DNA from: Streptomyces sp. TRM68416
Lineage (GTDB): Bacteria > Actinomycetota > Actinomycetes > Streptomycetales > Streptomycetaceae
Direction: 5' to 3'
Assembly (NCBI RefSeq): GCF_014596915.1
Contig: NZ_JACVWU010000006.1
Coordinates: forward strand, 248,001 to 312,000
Length of the DNA: 64,000 nt
Made by a program: the position numbers and the translations under genes
Notes under the pieces: model-generated
The model's database searches: none
Told to the model about the DNA's origin: nothing
Seen by the model: the letters and a program-made list of their open reading frames with translations, nothing else
Shown: positions 49,222-58,920 of the stretch, piece after piece
How positions within the stretch are numbered: the first letter of the stretch is position 1
How the letters are laid out: the number at the start of each line of letters is the position of its first letter

Positions 49222-51465
49222 TCACCTTTGGTCCGCCACGAAGGAGGCCATGCGGGTCAGCGCCGAGTTCCAGTTGATGGTGTGTTCGTTGGTCGACCAG
49301 GACTGGATGTCGTCGATGTAGCAGAACTGGCCGACGCAGCCCTGGAGTTTGCTCTGTGCGAAGGGGTCCTGGATGCTGGAGTTCGGTCCGCCGGCCAGCG
49401 TGCCGCGCGGCGGCTTCGGCTGGCTCGGGTCGAGCTGGCGGGCGTACCAACGGGCGTGCTGGTTCTGCGCGCTGACCTCGCCGTAGTCGGTGACGTACGA
49501 GATGTTGAGGGCGTTGCGGCCGAGGATGTAGTCCATGCTCTGCAGCGCGCCGTCCCGGTACTTCACTCCTCCCGTGATGTCGTACGCGGTGGCGATGACC
49601 ACGGCGTTGTGGAGGATCTGGTGGTTGGAGCCCCAGTCGTAGACGTTGTCCTCGGGGGCGTAGGGCATTCCGTAGGGGTGTGACTTCAGGGTGGCCAGGT
49701 AGCGGTCCGCACCCTTGATCACGGACTGGCGCACCTTGTGACGGCCGGGGAGCCTGTTCGGGACGGTGGCCAGGTCGAGGCGGGCCGCGGCGGCGGTCCT
49801 GGCCCAGTCGTAGCCGTTGGGGACGAAGATGTCGGCCGTGTGCACGGGCGAGTTCAGGACGTGGTTCGCGAACTCCTTCTCACCGGTGGTGAGATACAGC
49901 TCGGCCGCCGCCCAGTAGAACTCGTCGGTGACGTTGTCGTCGGCGTAGGTGCCGCCGCCGATGCCGTCGCTCTCGGAGGCGTACCGGTCGGGGTGGGCGA
50001 GCGCCGCCGCCCAGGCCGTGCGGGCGGCCGCCAGGGTCTTCGCCGCGAACTTCTTGTCGTAGGGCTTGTACAGGCGCGCGGCCTGCGCGGCCGTCGCCGC
50101 CAGGTTCAGGGTCGCCGCGGTGGACGGCGGGTGCAGCTCCCGCTTCTGCGGGTCGTCGTGCGGCATCAGCGGCAGGCCGGTCCACTGCTCGTCGTGGATC
50201 TTGTGGTGGGCCATGCCGGCCAGCGGCTGCCCCGCGGGCACCTGCATCTTCAGCAGGAACTCCAGCTCCCAGCGGACCTCGTCCAGCAGGTCGGGCACCT
50301 TGTTGCCGCTCTCGGGGATGGCGAGCGTGCCGTCGCCCAGCTTCCCGGGCCGGCCGGTGCGGGCGTGCAGGGCGCGCTCGTAGGTGCTGAGCAGCTCCCA
50401 CACCGAGATGCCGCCGTTGACGACGTACTTGCCGTGGTCGCCGGCGTCGTACCAGCCGCCGGTGACGTCGAGTCGGTAGTCGCACACGCCGGGCTGGCAG
50501 GGCACGTTGCCGTCGCCCTGGTTGGGCGCGACGTCGACGTGGCCGGCCGGGCGGCCGTAGCCCGGGCGCAGGTCGTCGCGGATCGCGATGCCGCTGCGCT
50601 GGGTGTAGTAGTACTTCGCGGCGTCCAGGCGCAGCCGTTCGTAGGCGGCCGTGCCGATGTCGAAGGGGTGGCTGGTCTCTCCGTCGACGACCAGCGTGAG
50701 GTCCCTGCCCTGCTTGCGGTAGGCGCCGAAGTCGATGGAGTGGACGTTCTGGGCGGAGGAGGCGTCGGTGCCGCGCGGCACGGTCCAGCCGCGGGCGACG
50801 ACGGTCCCGGAGGCGTTCTTCAGCTGCCAGGGCAGTTTCGCGGTGGCGTCGGTGACCAGGGTGGCGTTCTTCGGCCCGGCGGGCAGATAGGCGACCTGGT
50901 TCACGCGCACGCGCGGGCCGGTGTCGGGCTCGTACACCTCGGGCGGCACTCCGCCCAGCAGCGAGACGTCGTCCATGCAGAAGCGCCACGGGTCCGCGCT
51001 GCCGCCTACCTGGAAGGCGACCTGGGCCCCGTCGGTGTCGACGGGCGAGGTGAAGGTGTACGTGTAGGCGTTGCCGGAGACGCTGAGCTGCGGCGACACC
51101 TCGAAGTAGGTGTCGTAGGGCGCCTCCGACAGGCCGACGATCGCCCGCACCACGTGGCCCTCGGGGGTGCCGTTCGCGCTGAAGGAGAAGCGGTAGGACT
51201 CCCCCTCGACGAGGGATATGTCGTTCTGGCCGACGCCGGCGTCCCAGCGGTTGACGGTCCCGCCGGGGACGTCGGCGCAGAGCTGTCCGTCGGACAGGCC
51301 CGCGGTGACGTTGCTCGTGGTCCACCAGGGTTCGACGGTGGTGTCGAAGGTGCCGTTCTTGAGCTGTTCGACCTCCTCTGCGCCCGCCGGTGCGGCCGGG
51401 AGTGTGCTGAGTCCCGCCGCCAGCAGGGCGGCCAGGGACAACAGGGCGGTTCTGCGTCGTTTCAC
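49222..51465 (-). CDS. secreted GH9 cellulase with N-terminal CBM4/9-like module
   Basis: A 747-residue secreted endoglucanase. A signal peptide ([21 protein letters not shown]) is followed by a CBM4/9-like beta sandwich (about 35-180, [18 protein letters not shown]). An Ig-like CelD_N domain comes next (about 185-280, [20 protein letters not shown]), then the GH9 catalytic domain (about 285-747). Catalytic landmarks are the Asp pair in [15 protein letters not shown], the His region [17 protein letters not shown], and the proton-donor Glu in [13 protein letters not shown]. It hydrolyses beta-1,4-glucan. The GTG start has GAGGAG upstream, and a CebR-type operator lies 40 nt before it. Confidence 0.95.
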   Translation of the reverse strand: MKRRRTALLSLAALLAAGLSTLPAAPAGAEEVEQLKNGTFDTTVEPWWTTSNVTAGLSDGQLCADVPGGTVNRWDAGVGQNDISLVEGESYRFSFSANGTPEGHVVRAIVGLSEAPYDTYFEVSPQLSVSGNAYTYTFTSPVDTDGAQVAFQVGGSADPWRFCMDDVSLLGGVPPEVYEPDTGPRVRVNQVAYLPAGPKNATLVTDATAKLPWQLKNASGTVVARGWTVPRGTDASSAQNVHSIDFGAYRKQGRDLTLVVDGETSHPFDIGTAAYERLRLDAAKYYYTQRSGIAIRDDLRPGYGRPAGHVDVAPNQGDGNVPCQPGVCDYRLDVTGGWYDAGDHGKYVVNGGISVWELLSTYERALHARTGRPGKLGDGTLAIPESGNKVPDLLDEVRWELEFLLKMQVPAGQPLAGMAHHKIHDEQWTGLPLMPHDDPQKRELHPPSTAATLNLAATAAQAARLYKPYDKKFAAKTLAAARTAWAAALAHPDRYASESDGIGGGTYADDNVTDEFYWAAAELYLTTGEKEFANHVLNSPVHTADIFVPNGYDWARTAAAARLDLATVPNRLPGRHKVRQSVIKGADRYLATLKSHPYGMPYAPEDNVYDWGSNHQILHNAVVIATAYDITGGVKYRDGALQSMDYILGRNALNISYVTDYGEVSAQNQHARWYARQLDPSQPKPPRGTLAGGPNSSIQDPFAQSKLQGCVGQFCYIDDIQSWSTNEHTINWNSALTRMASFVADQR

Positions 51466-51504
51466 GTCTGGGCTCCTCGGGAGAGGTGCGGGCGACGCTC
51501 GTCG

Positions 51505-51518
51505 TGGGAGCGCTCCCA
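51505..51518 (-). promoter_or_regulatory. CebR operator (cellulose-utilisation box)
   Basis: TGGGAGCGCTCCCA is a perfect 14-bp palindrome identical to the known CebR binding site, 40 nt upstream of the GH9 cellulase GTG. It predicts repression that is relieved by cello-oligosaccharides. Confidence 0.93.
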
Positions 51519-51900
51519 GATGCGGACGAGGCCATGGTTGTTGCAGTCATGACACTGCGTCAACGGTCCGGACGGGACTGGTTTCTCCTCCGGACCGCAC
51601 GAAAGGATGACGACCTGCTCGGACTCCCGGCACCGCCGGCCTGCCGAGGCGCACCGCGCCGAAGACCTCACCAGGTCTCGGAAGTGCTCACTGCTGATCG
51701 CGAACGCACAGATTCCGACGGGGCGCCACACAACGACTGCAGGGGCCCGACAGAGCCGGGCGCACCCCTTGCCGGAAGCCCCTTCTCGCTCGTCCGACCC
51801 TCCGCACAGGGGTTCCCGTCCGCCGGAGGCCCGGACACACTAGGCTGGAACTCAAGTGACGCGCCTGTTCACTGTGAGTGTCCGCGTTGGAGTGGCGACG
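51519..51900. other. divergent promoter region, cellulase and SpoIIE-family phosphatase
   Basis: Besides the CebR box there is no recognisable gene. The short minus-strand frame here is an unlikely protein. GGAG upstream of 51901 is the likely SD of the phosphatase. Confidence 0.5.
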
Positions 51901-54276
51901 ATGACCCCGCACGACCCGTTCGACGACGCCGCAACGGCCCGGGCTGTCATCGATCAGCACGGCATGCTGCTGGAGTGGAACGCCGGCGCCCGGCGCCTGC
52001 TGGGCTGGCCGCCGGACCAGGTGGTGGGGCGTCCCGCCGCCGAGCTGCTGGCCGACGCCGCCGTACCGGCCCCGACGGGCCCCCGCTGGCACGGCACCCT
52101 CCCGCTGCGCCACCACGACGGCCACACCGTACGGGTGTGGCTGCTGGCCCACCACCGGCCGTCCCGCGACGGCCGCGCGGCCCACTGGCTCGTGGTCACC
52201 CCGCTGGAGGGCGACGGCCCCCACTCCCCCGACGACCCGCTGGACACCGCCGCCCTCACCCAGTCGCCGTGCGCCGTCGCCGTCTACGACGAGCGGCTGC
52301 GGCTGCGCCGCCAGAACGACGCGATGGCCCAGGTCGTCGGGCTGCCCGAGGAGCGCATCAGGGGCCTGCGGCTGTCCGAGATCGGCGGCAAGACGCAGAG
52401 CGAGGAACTGGAGGAGCACCTGGCGCAGGTACTGGCCACCGGCCTGGCCCGGGACGTGCAGACGTACCTGCGCACCGGCGGCGAGGAGCACGCGCACGCC
52501 TGGCTCGCCCGGATGGCACCCGTCACCGATACCGCGGGGCGAGTACGGGGAGTCTGCCTGGCCGCCCACGACTTCACCGAGAACTACCTCGCCCGGGAGC
52601 GGCTCCAACTGGTCAACGAGGCGAGCGTCCGCATCGGCAGCACCCTCGACGTCGGCCGCACGGCACAGGAACTGGCCGACGTCTGCGTGCCGGCGCTCGC
52701 GGACTTCGTCAGCGTCGACCTGCTCGACCCGCAGGCACAGGGCGGCGAGCCGACCTTCCCGCTCACCGCGCCGGTCGGCCTGCGCCGCGCCGCCCACCGG
52801 TCGGTGAACCCGGGCAGCCCGGAGGCCCTCGTCAAGCCCGGGCAGCTGGAGCTCTACCCGGCCGAGTCCCCGCAGGCCGCCTCACTGACCGCGGGCCGGT
52901 CCGTCGTCGCCTCGGTGCCCAGCGGCGAGCTCGACGACTGGCTGCGCCGCGACTCGGCCCGCAGCGAGCGGGTCCGGGAGTACGGCATCCACTCCACGAT
53001 GTCCGTGCCGATCCAGGCCCGCGGCCTGACCCTCGGCGTCGCCGTCCTCACCCGGTTCCGCAGGCCGGACCCCTTCACCGACGACGACGTACTGCTCGCC
53101 GAGGAGATCACCGCCCGCGCGGCCGTGTGCATCGACAACGCCCGCCGCTACTCCCGCGAGCGCGACACCGCCCTCGCCCTGCAGCGCAGCCTGCTGCCCC
53201 GGACGCTGCCGCGCACCGCCGCAGTCCAGGCGGCCTCCCGCTATCTGCCGGCGGCCCGCTCGGGGGTGGGCGGTGACTGGTTCGACGTGATCCCGCTGTC
53301 CGGGATGCGGGTCGCCCTGGTCGTCGGGGACGTCGTCGGCCACGGCATCCAGGCCTCGGCCACCATGGGCCGGCTGCGCACCGCCGTGCGCACCCTCGCC
53401 GACATCGACCTGGCCCCCGACGAGCTGCTCACCCACCTCGACGACCTGGTGGTCCGGCTGTCCGCGGAGGCCGGCGGCGAGGGCAGCCCCGGGGAGGTCG
53501 GCGCCACCTGCCTGTACGCGGTGTACGACCCGGTCTCCCGGCACTGCACCCTGGCCCGGGCCGGGCATCCCTCGCCCATGATGGTCCCGCCGGCCGGCGC
53601 GCCCCGGCAGCTCGACCTGCCCGCCGGGCCGCCGCTCGGCCTCGGCGGACTGCCCTTCGAGTCGGCCGAGCTGGATCTGCCCGAGGGCACCGTGCTGTCG
53701 TTCTTCACCGACGGTCTGGTCGAGAGCCGCGAGCGCGACGCCGACGCCGGCCACGCGCTGCTGTCCGAGGCGCTGTCGGCTCCGGCCGACTCGCTGGAGG
53801 AGACCTGCGACCGGATCCTGTACGCGCTGCTGCCGCCGGGCGGGGTCGCCGACGACGTCGCCCTGCTGCTGGCCCGCACCCGCGGACTGCCGGCGTCCCA
53901 GGTGGCCACCTGGGACATCCCGGCCGACCCTGCGCTGGTCGGCCCGATCCGCAAGCAGGTCGTCGAGCAGCTCGACGTGTGGCAGTTGAGCGAGGCGTCG
54001 TTCACGGCCGAGCTGGTGGTGAGCGAGCTGGTGACCAACGCCATCCGGTACGGCTCCCGACCCATACGGCTGCGGCTGATCCACGACGCGGCCACCCTGA
54101 TCTGCGAGGTCTCCGACAGCAGCCACACGGCCCCGCACCTGCGCCGGGCCAAGACCTGGGACGAGGGCGGCCGCGGGCTGCTGCTGGTCGCCCAGCTCAC
54201 CCAGCGCTGGGGCAGCCGACACACCGCCGAGGGCAAGACGATCTGGGCCGAGCTGGCCCTCTTCGAGGAGGACTGA
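51901..54276 (+). CDS. SpoIIE-family PP2C phosphatase with two PAS, GAF and HATPase domains
   Basis: A 791-residue regulator similar in design to the one at 2044-4470. Residues about 10-105 form a PAS domain (VIDQHGMLLEWNAGARRLLG) and about 125-230 a second PAS. About 240-415 is a GAF domain (SVRIGSTLDVGRTAQELADV), and about 430-640 a SpoIIE PP2C phosphatase (SGVGGDWFDVIPL, LVVGDVVGHG, VLSFFTDGLVESRE). About 665-790 is the HATPase (VSELVTNAIRYGS, GRGLLLVAQL). It should set the phosphorylation of an anti-anti-sigma partner in response to redox, light or small ligands. No cofactor-binding Cys motif is evident. The ATG at 51901 has GGAG eight bases upstream. Confidence 0.9.
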   Translation: MTPHDPFDDAATARAVIDQHGMLLEWNAGARRLLGWPPDQVVGRPAAELLADAAVPAPTGPRWHGTLPLRHHDGHTVRVWLLAHHRPSRDGRAAHWLVVTPLEGDGPHSPDDPLDTAALTQSPCAVAVYDERLRLRRQNDAMAQVVGLPEERIRGLRLSEIGGKTQSEELEEHLAQVLATGLARDVQTYLRTGGEEHAHAWLARMAPVTDTAGRVRGVCLAAHDFTENYLARERLQLVNEASVRIGSTLDVGRTAQELADVCVPALADFVSVDLLDPQAQGGEPTFPLTAPVGLRRAAHRSVNPGSPEALVKPGQLELYPAESPQAASLTAGRSVVASVPSGELDDWLRRDSARSERVREYGIHSTMSVPIQARGLTLGVAVLTRFRRPDPFTDDDVLLAEEITARAAVCIDNARRYSRERDTALALQRSLLPRTLPRTAAVQAASRYLPAARSGVGGDWFDVIPLSGMRVALVVGDVVGHGIQASATMGRLRTAVRTLADIDLAPDELLTHLDDLVVRLSAEAGGEGSPGEVGATCLYAVYDPVSRHCTLARAGHPSPMMVPPAGAPRQLDLPAGPPLGLGGLPFESAELDLPEGTVLSFFTDGLVESRERDADAGHALLSEALSAPADSLEETCDRILYALLPPGGVADDVALLLARTRGLPASQVATWDIPADPALVGPIRKQVVEQLDVWQLSEASFTAELVVSELVTNAIRYGSRPIRLRLIHDAATLICEVSDSSHTAPHLRRAKTWDEGGRGLLLVAQLTQRWGSRHTAEGKTIWAELALFEED

Positions 54277-54309
54277 CCCGCACCCGGGGCCCTGACCTGG
54301 CGGGGCTCC

Positions 54310-56781
54310 TCAGCGCCACCCGCCGCCGTACCCGAATCCGGGCCCAGGTCCCGGTCCGGGTCCAGGCCCGGGTCCGTTTCCCGAGTCTCCGTTGCCCTCC
54401 CACGAGCACCAGTAGCCGTAGCAGGGCGTGGGCGTCGGGGCCTGGGTCGTCGGTGTGGGCTGCGGCGTCGACCGTTTCGGGGTCGGGGTGGGCGCGGATG
54501 TCCGGGAGGGGCCGGGAGCGGGGGCGGCCGAGGGGGTCTCCTCGGGCACGGCCCAGTTGACGACCTCCAGTTGGAGTTCGGGCTTGGAGGTGTCGACCAC
54601 CCAGCGCTGGGCCGCGGACTCCTCCCGGCTCCGGTCCGCGCGGGTCTTCACGACGAGGGCACCGGAACCGTCGGTGGCGGCGGGGGTCAGTGCCAGGTCC
54701 TGGTTCCAGCGCGGGACCAGGGCGCCGCGGAGGGTGAAGTCGTAGCGGACGTTCCTGGCGGCGGAGGCGGACGCGTCTGCGCACGGGGCCAGCCGCACCG
54801 AGTAGCCGAGGCGGGAGTCGAGGCAGAGACCGGGGTCGGCGACGCTGCGTATCAGTCCGTCGGTCTCGTACGACCACTGCTGGCCGGCCTGCCCCGAGCA
54901 TTTCGCGAGTTCGGTCTCGGCGTCCTTGACGGCCTTGCCGCCGACGACTCCCACGCACAGGCCGGAGGACAGGTTGTACAGCCGCCCGGTCAGCGTGCCC
55001 TGCGCGGCTTCCTCGGCGCCGGCCCAGGAGGGGTCGGCGCTCGCCGCGTCGCCGGAGCCGGAGGCCTCGGTGGGCCGCTCGCCCTCGGCCGCTCCGGTGT
55101 CGTCGGCCGGGCCGAGGGCCGACCACAGGACCAGCGGTACCACGACCAGGGCGGCCACGGTCGACACGGCCGCGGTCAGGTTGCGGCGCCGGGCGGCACG
55201 TCGGGCGGTGCGCTGCGCGGAGCGGCCGGTCGGGGCGGGGCCGCCACCGGACGCGGCGCGGGCGGGGTCCCGGCGGCGGCCCGGGCGGGGGCTCGACTCC
55301 GGGCCCGGCTCCGCGCCGTGCTCCGCGCGGGCGGGGTCCGAGCGGCGGGGGCCGGTGCCGGGTCCGGACTCGGGACGGGCACGGTCCCGTCGCCGGAGCC
55401 GAGCCCGACCGCCGGACCCCGGGCCCGCGTCCGTACGAGCAGCGTCCCTGCCACGGGAACCGGACCCCAGGTCTGCTTCCGGTCCTGCCGCCGTACGAGC
55501 GGCATCCGCGCCGAAACCGGCCCAAGGGCCGGACTCCGCGCCCGCCGCCGACTGCGCAGCATCCCCGCCACGGAAACCGGGCCCCGGGCCGGACTCCATG
55601 CCCGCCGCCGCACGGGCCGCGGCGTCGCCTCCGAAACCGGGTCCCATGCCTGTCCCCGGGCCCGCCGCCGAACGGGCAGCATCGCCGCCGAAACCGGCCC
55701 AGGGGTCGGACTCCGCGCCCGCCGCCGAACGGCCAGCATCGCCGCTGAAACCGGCCCAAGGGTCGGACTCCGCGCCGTCGACGGGTGCGGGTCCGGTCGG
55801 CGGAACGGCGGCGGTCGGCCCGGCGGCCGCTGGGCCTGCGCCGATGCCCGTGCCTGCGCCTGCGCCCGTGCCGGCCGCGGGCGCCGTCTCCGTGTCCGCG
55901 CCGAAGTCCTCGCCCGCCAGGACCGCAGGCGCCGCTTCCGTCTCCGCCTCGTCGACGACGGTCCTGGACACCACGTAGGCCTGCGCGCCCCAGCCGAGGA
56001 CGGCCTCCGCCAGTGCCGGGCCCAGGGCGTGGTTGAAGCGGTCCAGTTGCTCGGCGGTGGGTCGGCAGTGCCGGCAGTGGGTGAGGTGGTCGCGCAGGTC
56101 GGGGTCGACGTCGGCGCCGCCGCGCCGGTAGGTGACGTCGAGGAGCCGGAGGTAGCGGCGGCAGTCCTGCTCCGGGGCGAGTTCGCGGTGGAGCTGGAGG
56201 CACTCCTCGCGCAACCGGTCGCGGGCGCGCCCGAGTTCGAGCCGGGCCCCTTCCTCGTCCAGGCCCAGCAGCCCGGCGGGGACGCGGAGCGGCTCGGCCT
56301 CGACCTCGGTGTGCCACAGCACGCAGCGCGCCGACTGGGGCAGCCGCTGGAACGCGCCGGAGAGCAGCCGCAGGTGGGCGGGCGGCAGCAGGCGGGCGGC
56401 GGCCCGCTCGCCGTCGGTGCCGGAGGTCAGGTCGGGGTGGAGCAGTTCGCGTCGCTGGTCGGTGTCCCACTCCGCGGCGATGCGCCGGACGGTGACGAGC
56501 AGATGGGGGCGCCAGGCGGAGGTGGGTCCGGTCTGCCGCAGTGTCTCGCCGAACAGCCGGGTGAAGGCCGCGGTGGTGAGCATGCCCGCGGAACGGGCGT
56601 CCGCGGTGCACAGCCGTGCGTAGGCGAAGCCCGCCTCCCAGTGGCGGTCGAGGAGTTCACCGACGGGATGGAGCGCGGGTGACGCTCCGGTCCACTTCTT
56701 CAGTTCGGCGCTCAGTTGGGCGTCGGTCACATCGAAGAGGTTCGTGGTGTCCGGTGAATTCGACAGGCCTGCGTCATGCAC
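54310..56781 (-). CDS. sigma-like/zinc-finger membrane protein with repeat region and ricin-type lectin domain
   Basis: An 823-residue paralogue of the protein at 34608-36179. The sigma-like part (about 35-250) has VGELLDRHWEAGFAYARLCT and FQRLPQSARCVLWHTEVEAEP, and a zinc motif H-x3-C-x2-C (HLTHCRHC). Between this and the transmembrane helix lies a ~250-residue low-complexity stretch with about seven units around DAARSAAGAESDPWAGFGG. The outside part is a ricin B-like beta-trefoil (LYNLSSGLCVGVVGGKAV, QQWSYETDG, AQRWVVD) and a Pro/Thr-rich, Gly-rich end. I use the GTG at 56781, nine bases after GGAGG; the ATG at 56811 overlaps that SD. The function is unknown. Confidence 0.78.
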   Translation of the reverse strand: MHDAGLSNSPDTTNLFDVTDAQLSAELKKWTGASPALHPVGELLDRHWEAGFAYARLCTADARSAGMLTTAAFTRLFGETLRQTGPTSAWRPHLLVTVRRIAAEWDTDQRRELLHPDLTSGTDGERAAARLLPPAHLRLLSGAFQRLPQSARCVLWHTEVEAEPLRVPAGLLGLDEEGARLELGRARDRLREECLQLHRELAPEQDCRRYLRLLDVTYRRGGADVDPDLRDHLTHCRHCRPTAEQLDRFNHALGPALAEAVLGWGAQAYVVSRTVVDEAETEAAPAVLAGEDFGADTETAPAAGTGAGAGTGIGAGPAAAGPTAAVPPTGPAPVDGAESDPWAGFSGDAGRSAAGAESDPWAGFGGDAARSAAGPGTGMGPGFGGDAAARAAAGMESGPGPGFRGGDAAQSAAGAESGPWAGFGADAARTAAGPEADLGSGSRGRDAARTDAGPGSGGRARLRRRDRARPESGPGTGPRRSDPARAEHGAEPGPESSPRPGRRRDPARAASGGGPAPTGRSAQRTARRAARRRNLTAAVSTVAALVVVPLVLWSALGPADDTGAAEGERPTEASGSGDAASADPSWAGAEEAAQGTLTGRLYNLSSGLCVGVVGGKAVKDAETELAKCSGQAGQQWSYETDGLIRSVADPGLCLDSRLGYSVRLAPCADASASAARNVRYDFTLRGALVPRWNQDLALTPAATDGSGALVVKTRADRSREESAAQRWVVDTSKPELQLEVVNWAVPEETPSAAPAPGPSRTSAPTPTPKRSTPQPTPTTQAPTPTPCYGYWCSWEGNGDSGNGPGPGPGPGPGPGFGYGGGWR

Positions 56782-57107
56782 GACGGCATTCCTCCGGAGG
56801 ACTTGCGGCATTGATGGTCCATACCAATGGGTATGCTCCGGGCGCGGCTCTTGTGAAGCGTGGGGCGTGAGGGAGCTGGGTCACCTTTGCACAGGTCAAG
56901 GGCGGGTAACAAGCGATGCTGCGAATTTGCGCAATGTGCAGGAGGCACAGGTAATTGACCGTCCGTCAATAACAGAATGCCGAGCAATGCGGGACCGGGC
57001 CCGGAAATCGGAAATGGTAATCAGTGGACTTGGACCTGGGAGCCGCCGGGAACCATTGAACAACCGTTGACCAGCCACTTCGCCTGGTCATACGGGCCCA
57101 TTCGGCC
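56782..57107. other. 326-bp intergenic region, comparatively AT-rich, two small palindromes
   Basis: CATACC-AATG-GGTATG (56820-56835) and ATTGAC-CGTCC-GTCAAT (56954-56970) are perfect short inverted repeats in a stretch less GC-rich than its surroundings. One or both may be operators of the sigma-like/ricin gene. An open frame from 56977 ends in antisense shadow of the AraC gene and is not convincing. Confidence 0.5.
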
Positions 57108-58040
57108 TCAGCTCCCAGCCGACGGCCCGTCGCCAACCATTGGGCCGCCCAGCCGGTACGCCCCGGGCGGCGTCCCGTACCGCTCGCGGAAGACCCGGTT
57201 GAAGTGGAAGGGGCTGGCGAAGCCCGACGCGGCCGCTACCCGCTCCACGGACAGGTCGGTGCTCTCCAGCAGCCGTGCGGCATGCCGCAGCCGCGCCTCG
57301 CGCAGCGCCCGCATCGGCGACCGCCCGAGCTGCTGGGCGAACAGGTGGGCGAAGCGGGAGGGCGACAGCGCGACGTGCGCGGCGAGCGAGCGGACCGTGT
57401 GCGGGGCGCCTGGATCGGCGGCGATCAGTGCCTGAGCGCGCAGCACGCAGGCGTCGACGCCGGGTCGCGGGGAGGGCGTCCGCGTCCCGGCGGCCGTGAG
57501 CAGGACGGCCTCCTCCAGTGAGCACAGGGCGAGTTCACGGGCGGCGGTGTCGTGCGCCACGGCGACCGAGCCGTCCGTGGCCCGGGGGGCGGGCGGCGCC
57601 TGCGTGCCCGTCCAGCGGGCGTCGGCGAGCATCCGGACGAACGCCGCCGTCACCCGCTCGTGCACGGCGGCCGGCGTCGGGCTCACGACGTACATCCCGT
57701 CACCGGCGTCGTACGGGCGCAGCCAGGACTGCCAGGAGGGGCGGGCCTGGCAGTGGACCCACCAGAACTGCCAGTGCTGCGCGCCGGGTTCGACGCCGTA
57801 GCGGTGCGGGGCGCCCGGTGCAAGTGCCACGAGGTCGCCGGTGCCCGCGCGCGTACCGGCGCCGCCCTGGCTCAGCCGCCCGTGGCCGCCGGTCGTCCAG
57901 GTGAACAGCCAGCTGTCGGCGCCGCGCGGACGGTCCACGGCGTAGCCCGGCCGCTGGTCGAAGCGGCCGACCACCACCACACCCGGCGGCGGTGCCGGGT
58001 CGCCGGGGGCAGCGGTGTCGGGCAATCGGTCAGCACGCAC
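57108..58040 (-). CDS. AraC-family transcriptional regulator
   Basis: A 310-residue regulator. The N-terminal cupin-like sensor (about 20-110) contains DSWLFTWTTGGHGRLSQGG and LVALAPGAPHRYGVEPGAQH, then WQFWWVHCQARP, typical of sugar-sensing AraC proteins. The C-terminal double helix-turn-helix (about 205-300) reads VRSLAAHVALSPSRFAHLFA and VAAASGFASPFHFNRVFRER. GAGGAGG sits six bases before the GTG at 58040 and directly against the ATG at 58046, so I use the GTG. It is divergent from a phytanoyl-CoA-dioxygenase-like gene, which it probably controls. Confidence 0.88.
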   Translation of the reverse strand: MRADRLPDTAAPGDPAPPPGVVVVGRFDQRPGYAVDRPRGADSWLFTWTTGGHGRLSQGGAGTRAGTGDLVALAPGAPHRYGVEPGAQHWQFWWVHCQARPSWQSWLRPYDAGDGMYVVSPTPAAVHERVTAAFVRMLADARWTGTQAPPAPRATDGSVAVAHDTAARELALCSLEEAVLLTAAGTRTPSPRPGVDACVLRAQALIAADPGAPHTVRSLAAHVALSPSRFAHLFAQQLGRSPMRALREARLRHAARLLESTDLSVERVAAASGFASPFHFNRVFRERYGTPPGAYRLGGPMVGDGPSAGS

Positions 58041-58110
58041 GGGCATCCTCCTCGGGCACGCCCCGGCCTAGCGTGGCGGGCCGGAGGACACCCGACCGAG
58101 GAGTGCACGC

Positions 58111-58917
58111 ATGACAGCCACGGACATCGGCGCCCTGGGCACCACCATCCTGCACGAGTTCCGCTCGGACGGGTTCACCGTCGTACGCGGGCTGTTCGGC
58201 TACGAGGAGATCGAGCGGTTGCGTGCGCGGTTCGCGGCGCTGCACGCGGCCGGGCCGGTGCCGGGGCATTTCGAGCCGCGCCCGGCGGACGCCGATCCCC
58301 TGCGCAGGTACCCGAGGGTGATGCAGCCGCACGAGATCGACGACGCGGCCCTCGGTGTGCTGCTGGATCCGCGGCTGCGTGCCGTGCTGGAGGTGCTGCT
58401 CGGGGAGGAGGTGCTGGCCGCGCAGAGCATGTTCTACTTCAAGCCGCCGGGTGCCCGGGGGCAGGCGCTGCACCAGGACAACTTCTATCTGCGGGTCGAG
58501 CCGGGCACGTGTGTGGCGGCCTGGCTCGCCTGCGACGAGATCGACCGGGAGAACGGGGGCCTCGAAGTGGTCCCCGGCACCCACGAGATGGACCTCTTCT
58601 GTCCGGAGACGGCGGACCCGGACGTGTCGTTCGCGCGGGAGTACGTGCCGCCGCCGGCCGGTCTCGCCGCAGTGCCGGTCGACATGGCGCCGGGCGACGT
58701 GCTGTTCTTCAACGGGAGCCTGGTGCACGGCTCGCGGCCCAACCGTTCGGCCGACCGGTTCCGCCGGTCGTTCATCGGGCACTACGTGGGCCGCTCCACC
58801 GCGCGCATCGGCGGCTACTACCGGACGCTCACGATGAGCGGTGAGCGGGTCGTCCTGCCCGAGAGCGAGGGCGCGGGTCCCTGCGGCACGGAGTTCGCAC
58901 CGCAGGGACCTCATTGA
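58111..58917 (+). CDS. phytanoyl-CoA dioxygenase-family Fe(II)/2-oxoglutarate enzyme
   Basis: A 268-residue double-stranded beta-helix dioxygenase. The iron ligands fit the H-x-D in LHQDNFYLRVEPG and the distal His in NGSLVHGSRPNRS. The 2-oxoglutarate-binding Arg is in SADRFRRSFIGHYV. It begins with LHEFRSDGFTVVRGLFGYEE, a usual PhyH start. Substrates in this family range from fatty acyl-CoA to ectoine and natural products, so the reaction is open. It has GAGGAG upstream of the ATG and lies 70 nt from the divergent AraC start. Confidence 0.88.
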   Translation: MTATDIGALGTTILHEFRSDGFTVVRGLFGYEEIERLRARFAALHAAGPVPGHFEPRPADADPLRRYPRVMQPHEIDDAALGVLLDPRLRAVLEVLLGEEVLAAQSMFYFKPPGARGQALHQDNFYLRVEPGTCVAAWLACDEIDRENGGLEVVPGTHEMDLFCPETADPDVSFAREYVPPPAGLAAVPVDMAPGDVLFFNGSLVHGSRPNRSADRFRRSFIGHYVGRSTARIGGYYRTLTMSGERVVLPESEGAGPCGTEFAPQGPH

Positions 58918-58920
58918 GGG

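Noticed and set aside
51462..51731. 89-codon minus-strand frame upstream of the cellulase
   Set aside because: It overlaps the CebR operator and cellulase start, lacks an SD, and its translation has no recognisable pattern.
36199..56889. Ten-base motif GCAAAGGTGA shared upstream of both sigma-like/ricin genes (36199-36208; reverse at 56880-56889)
   Set aside because: Orientation and distance to the starts differ (20 versus 99 nt), and a single 10-mer match may be chance.
56977..57435. Plus-strand ORF starting MPSNAGPGPEIGNGNQWTWT
   Set aside because: The first ~25 residues look somewhat protein-like, but the rest is antisense shadow of the AraC gene and there is no SD or stop near the intergenic border.
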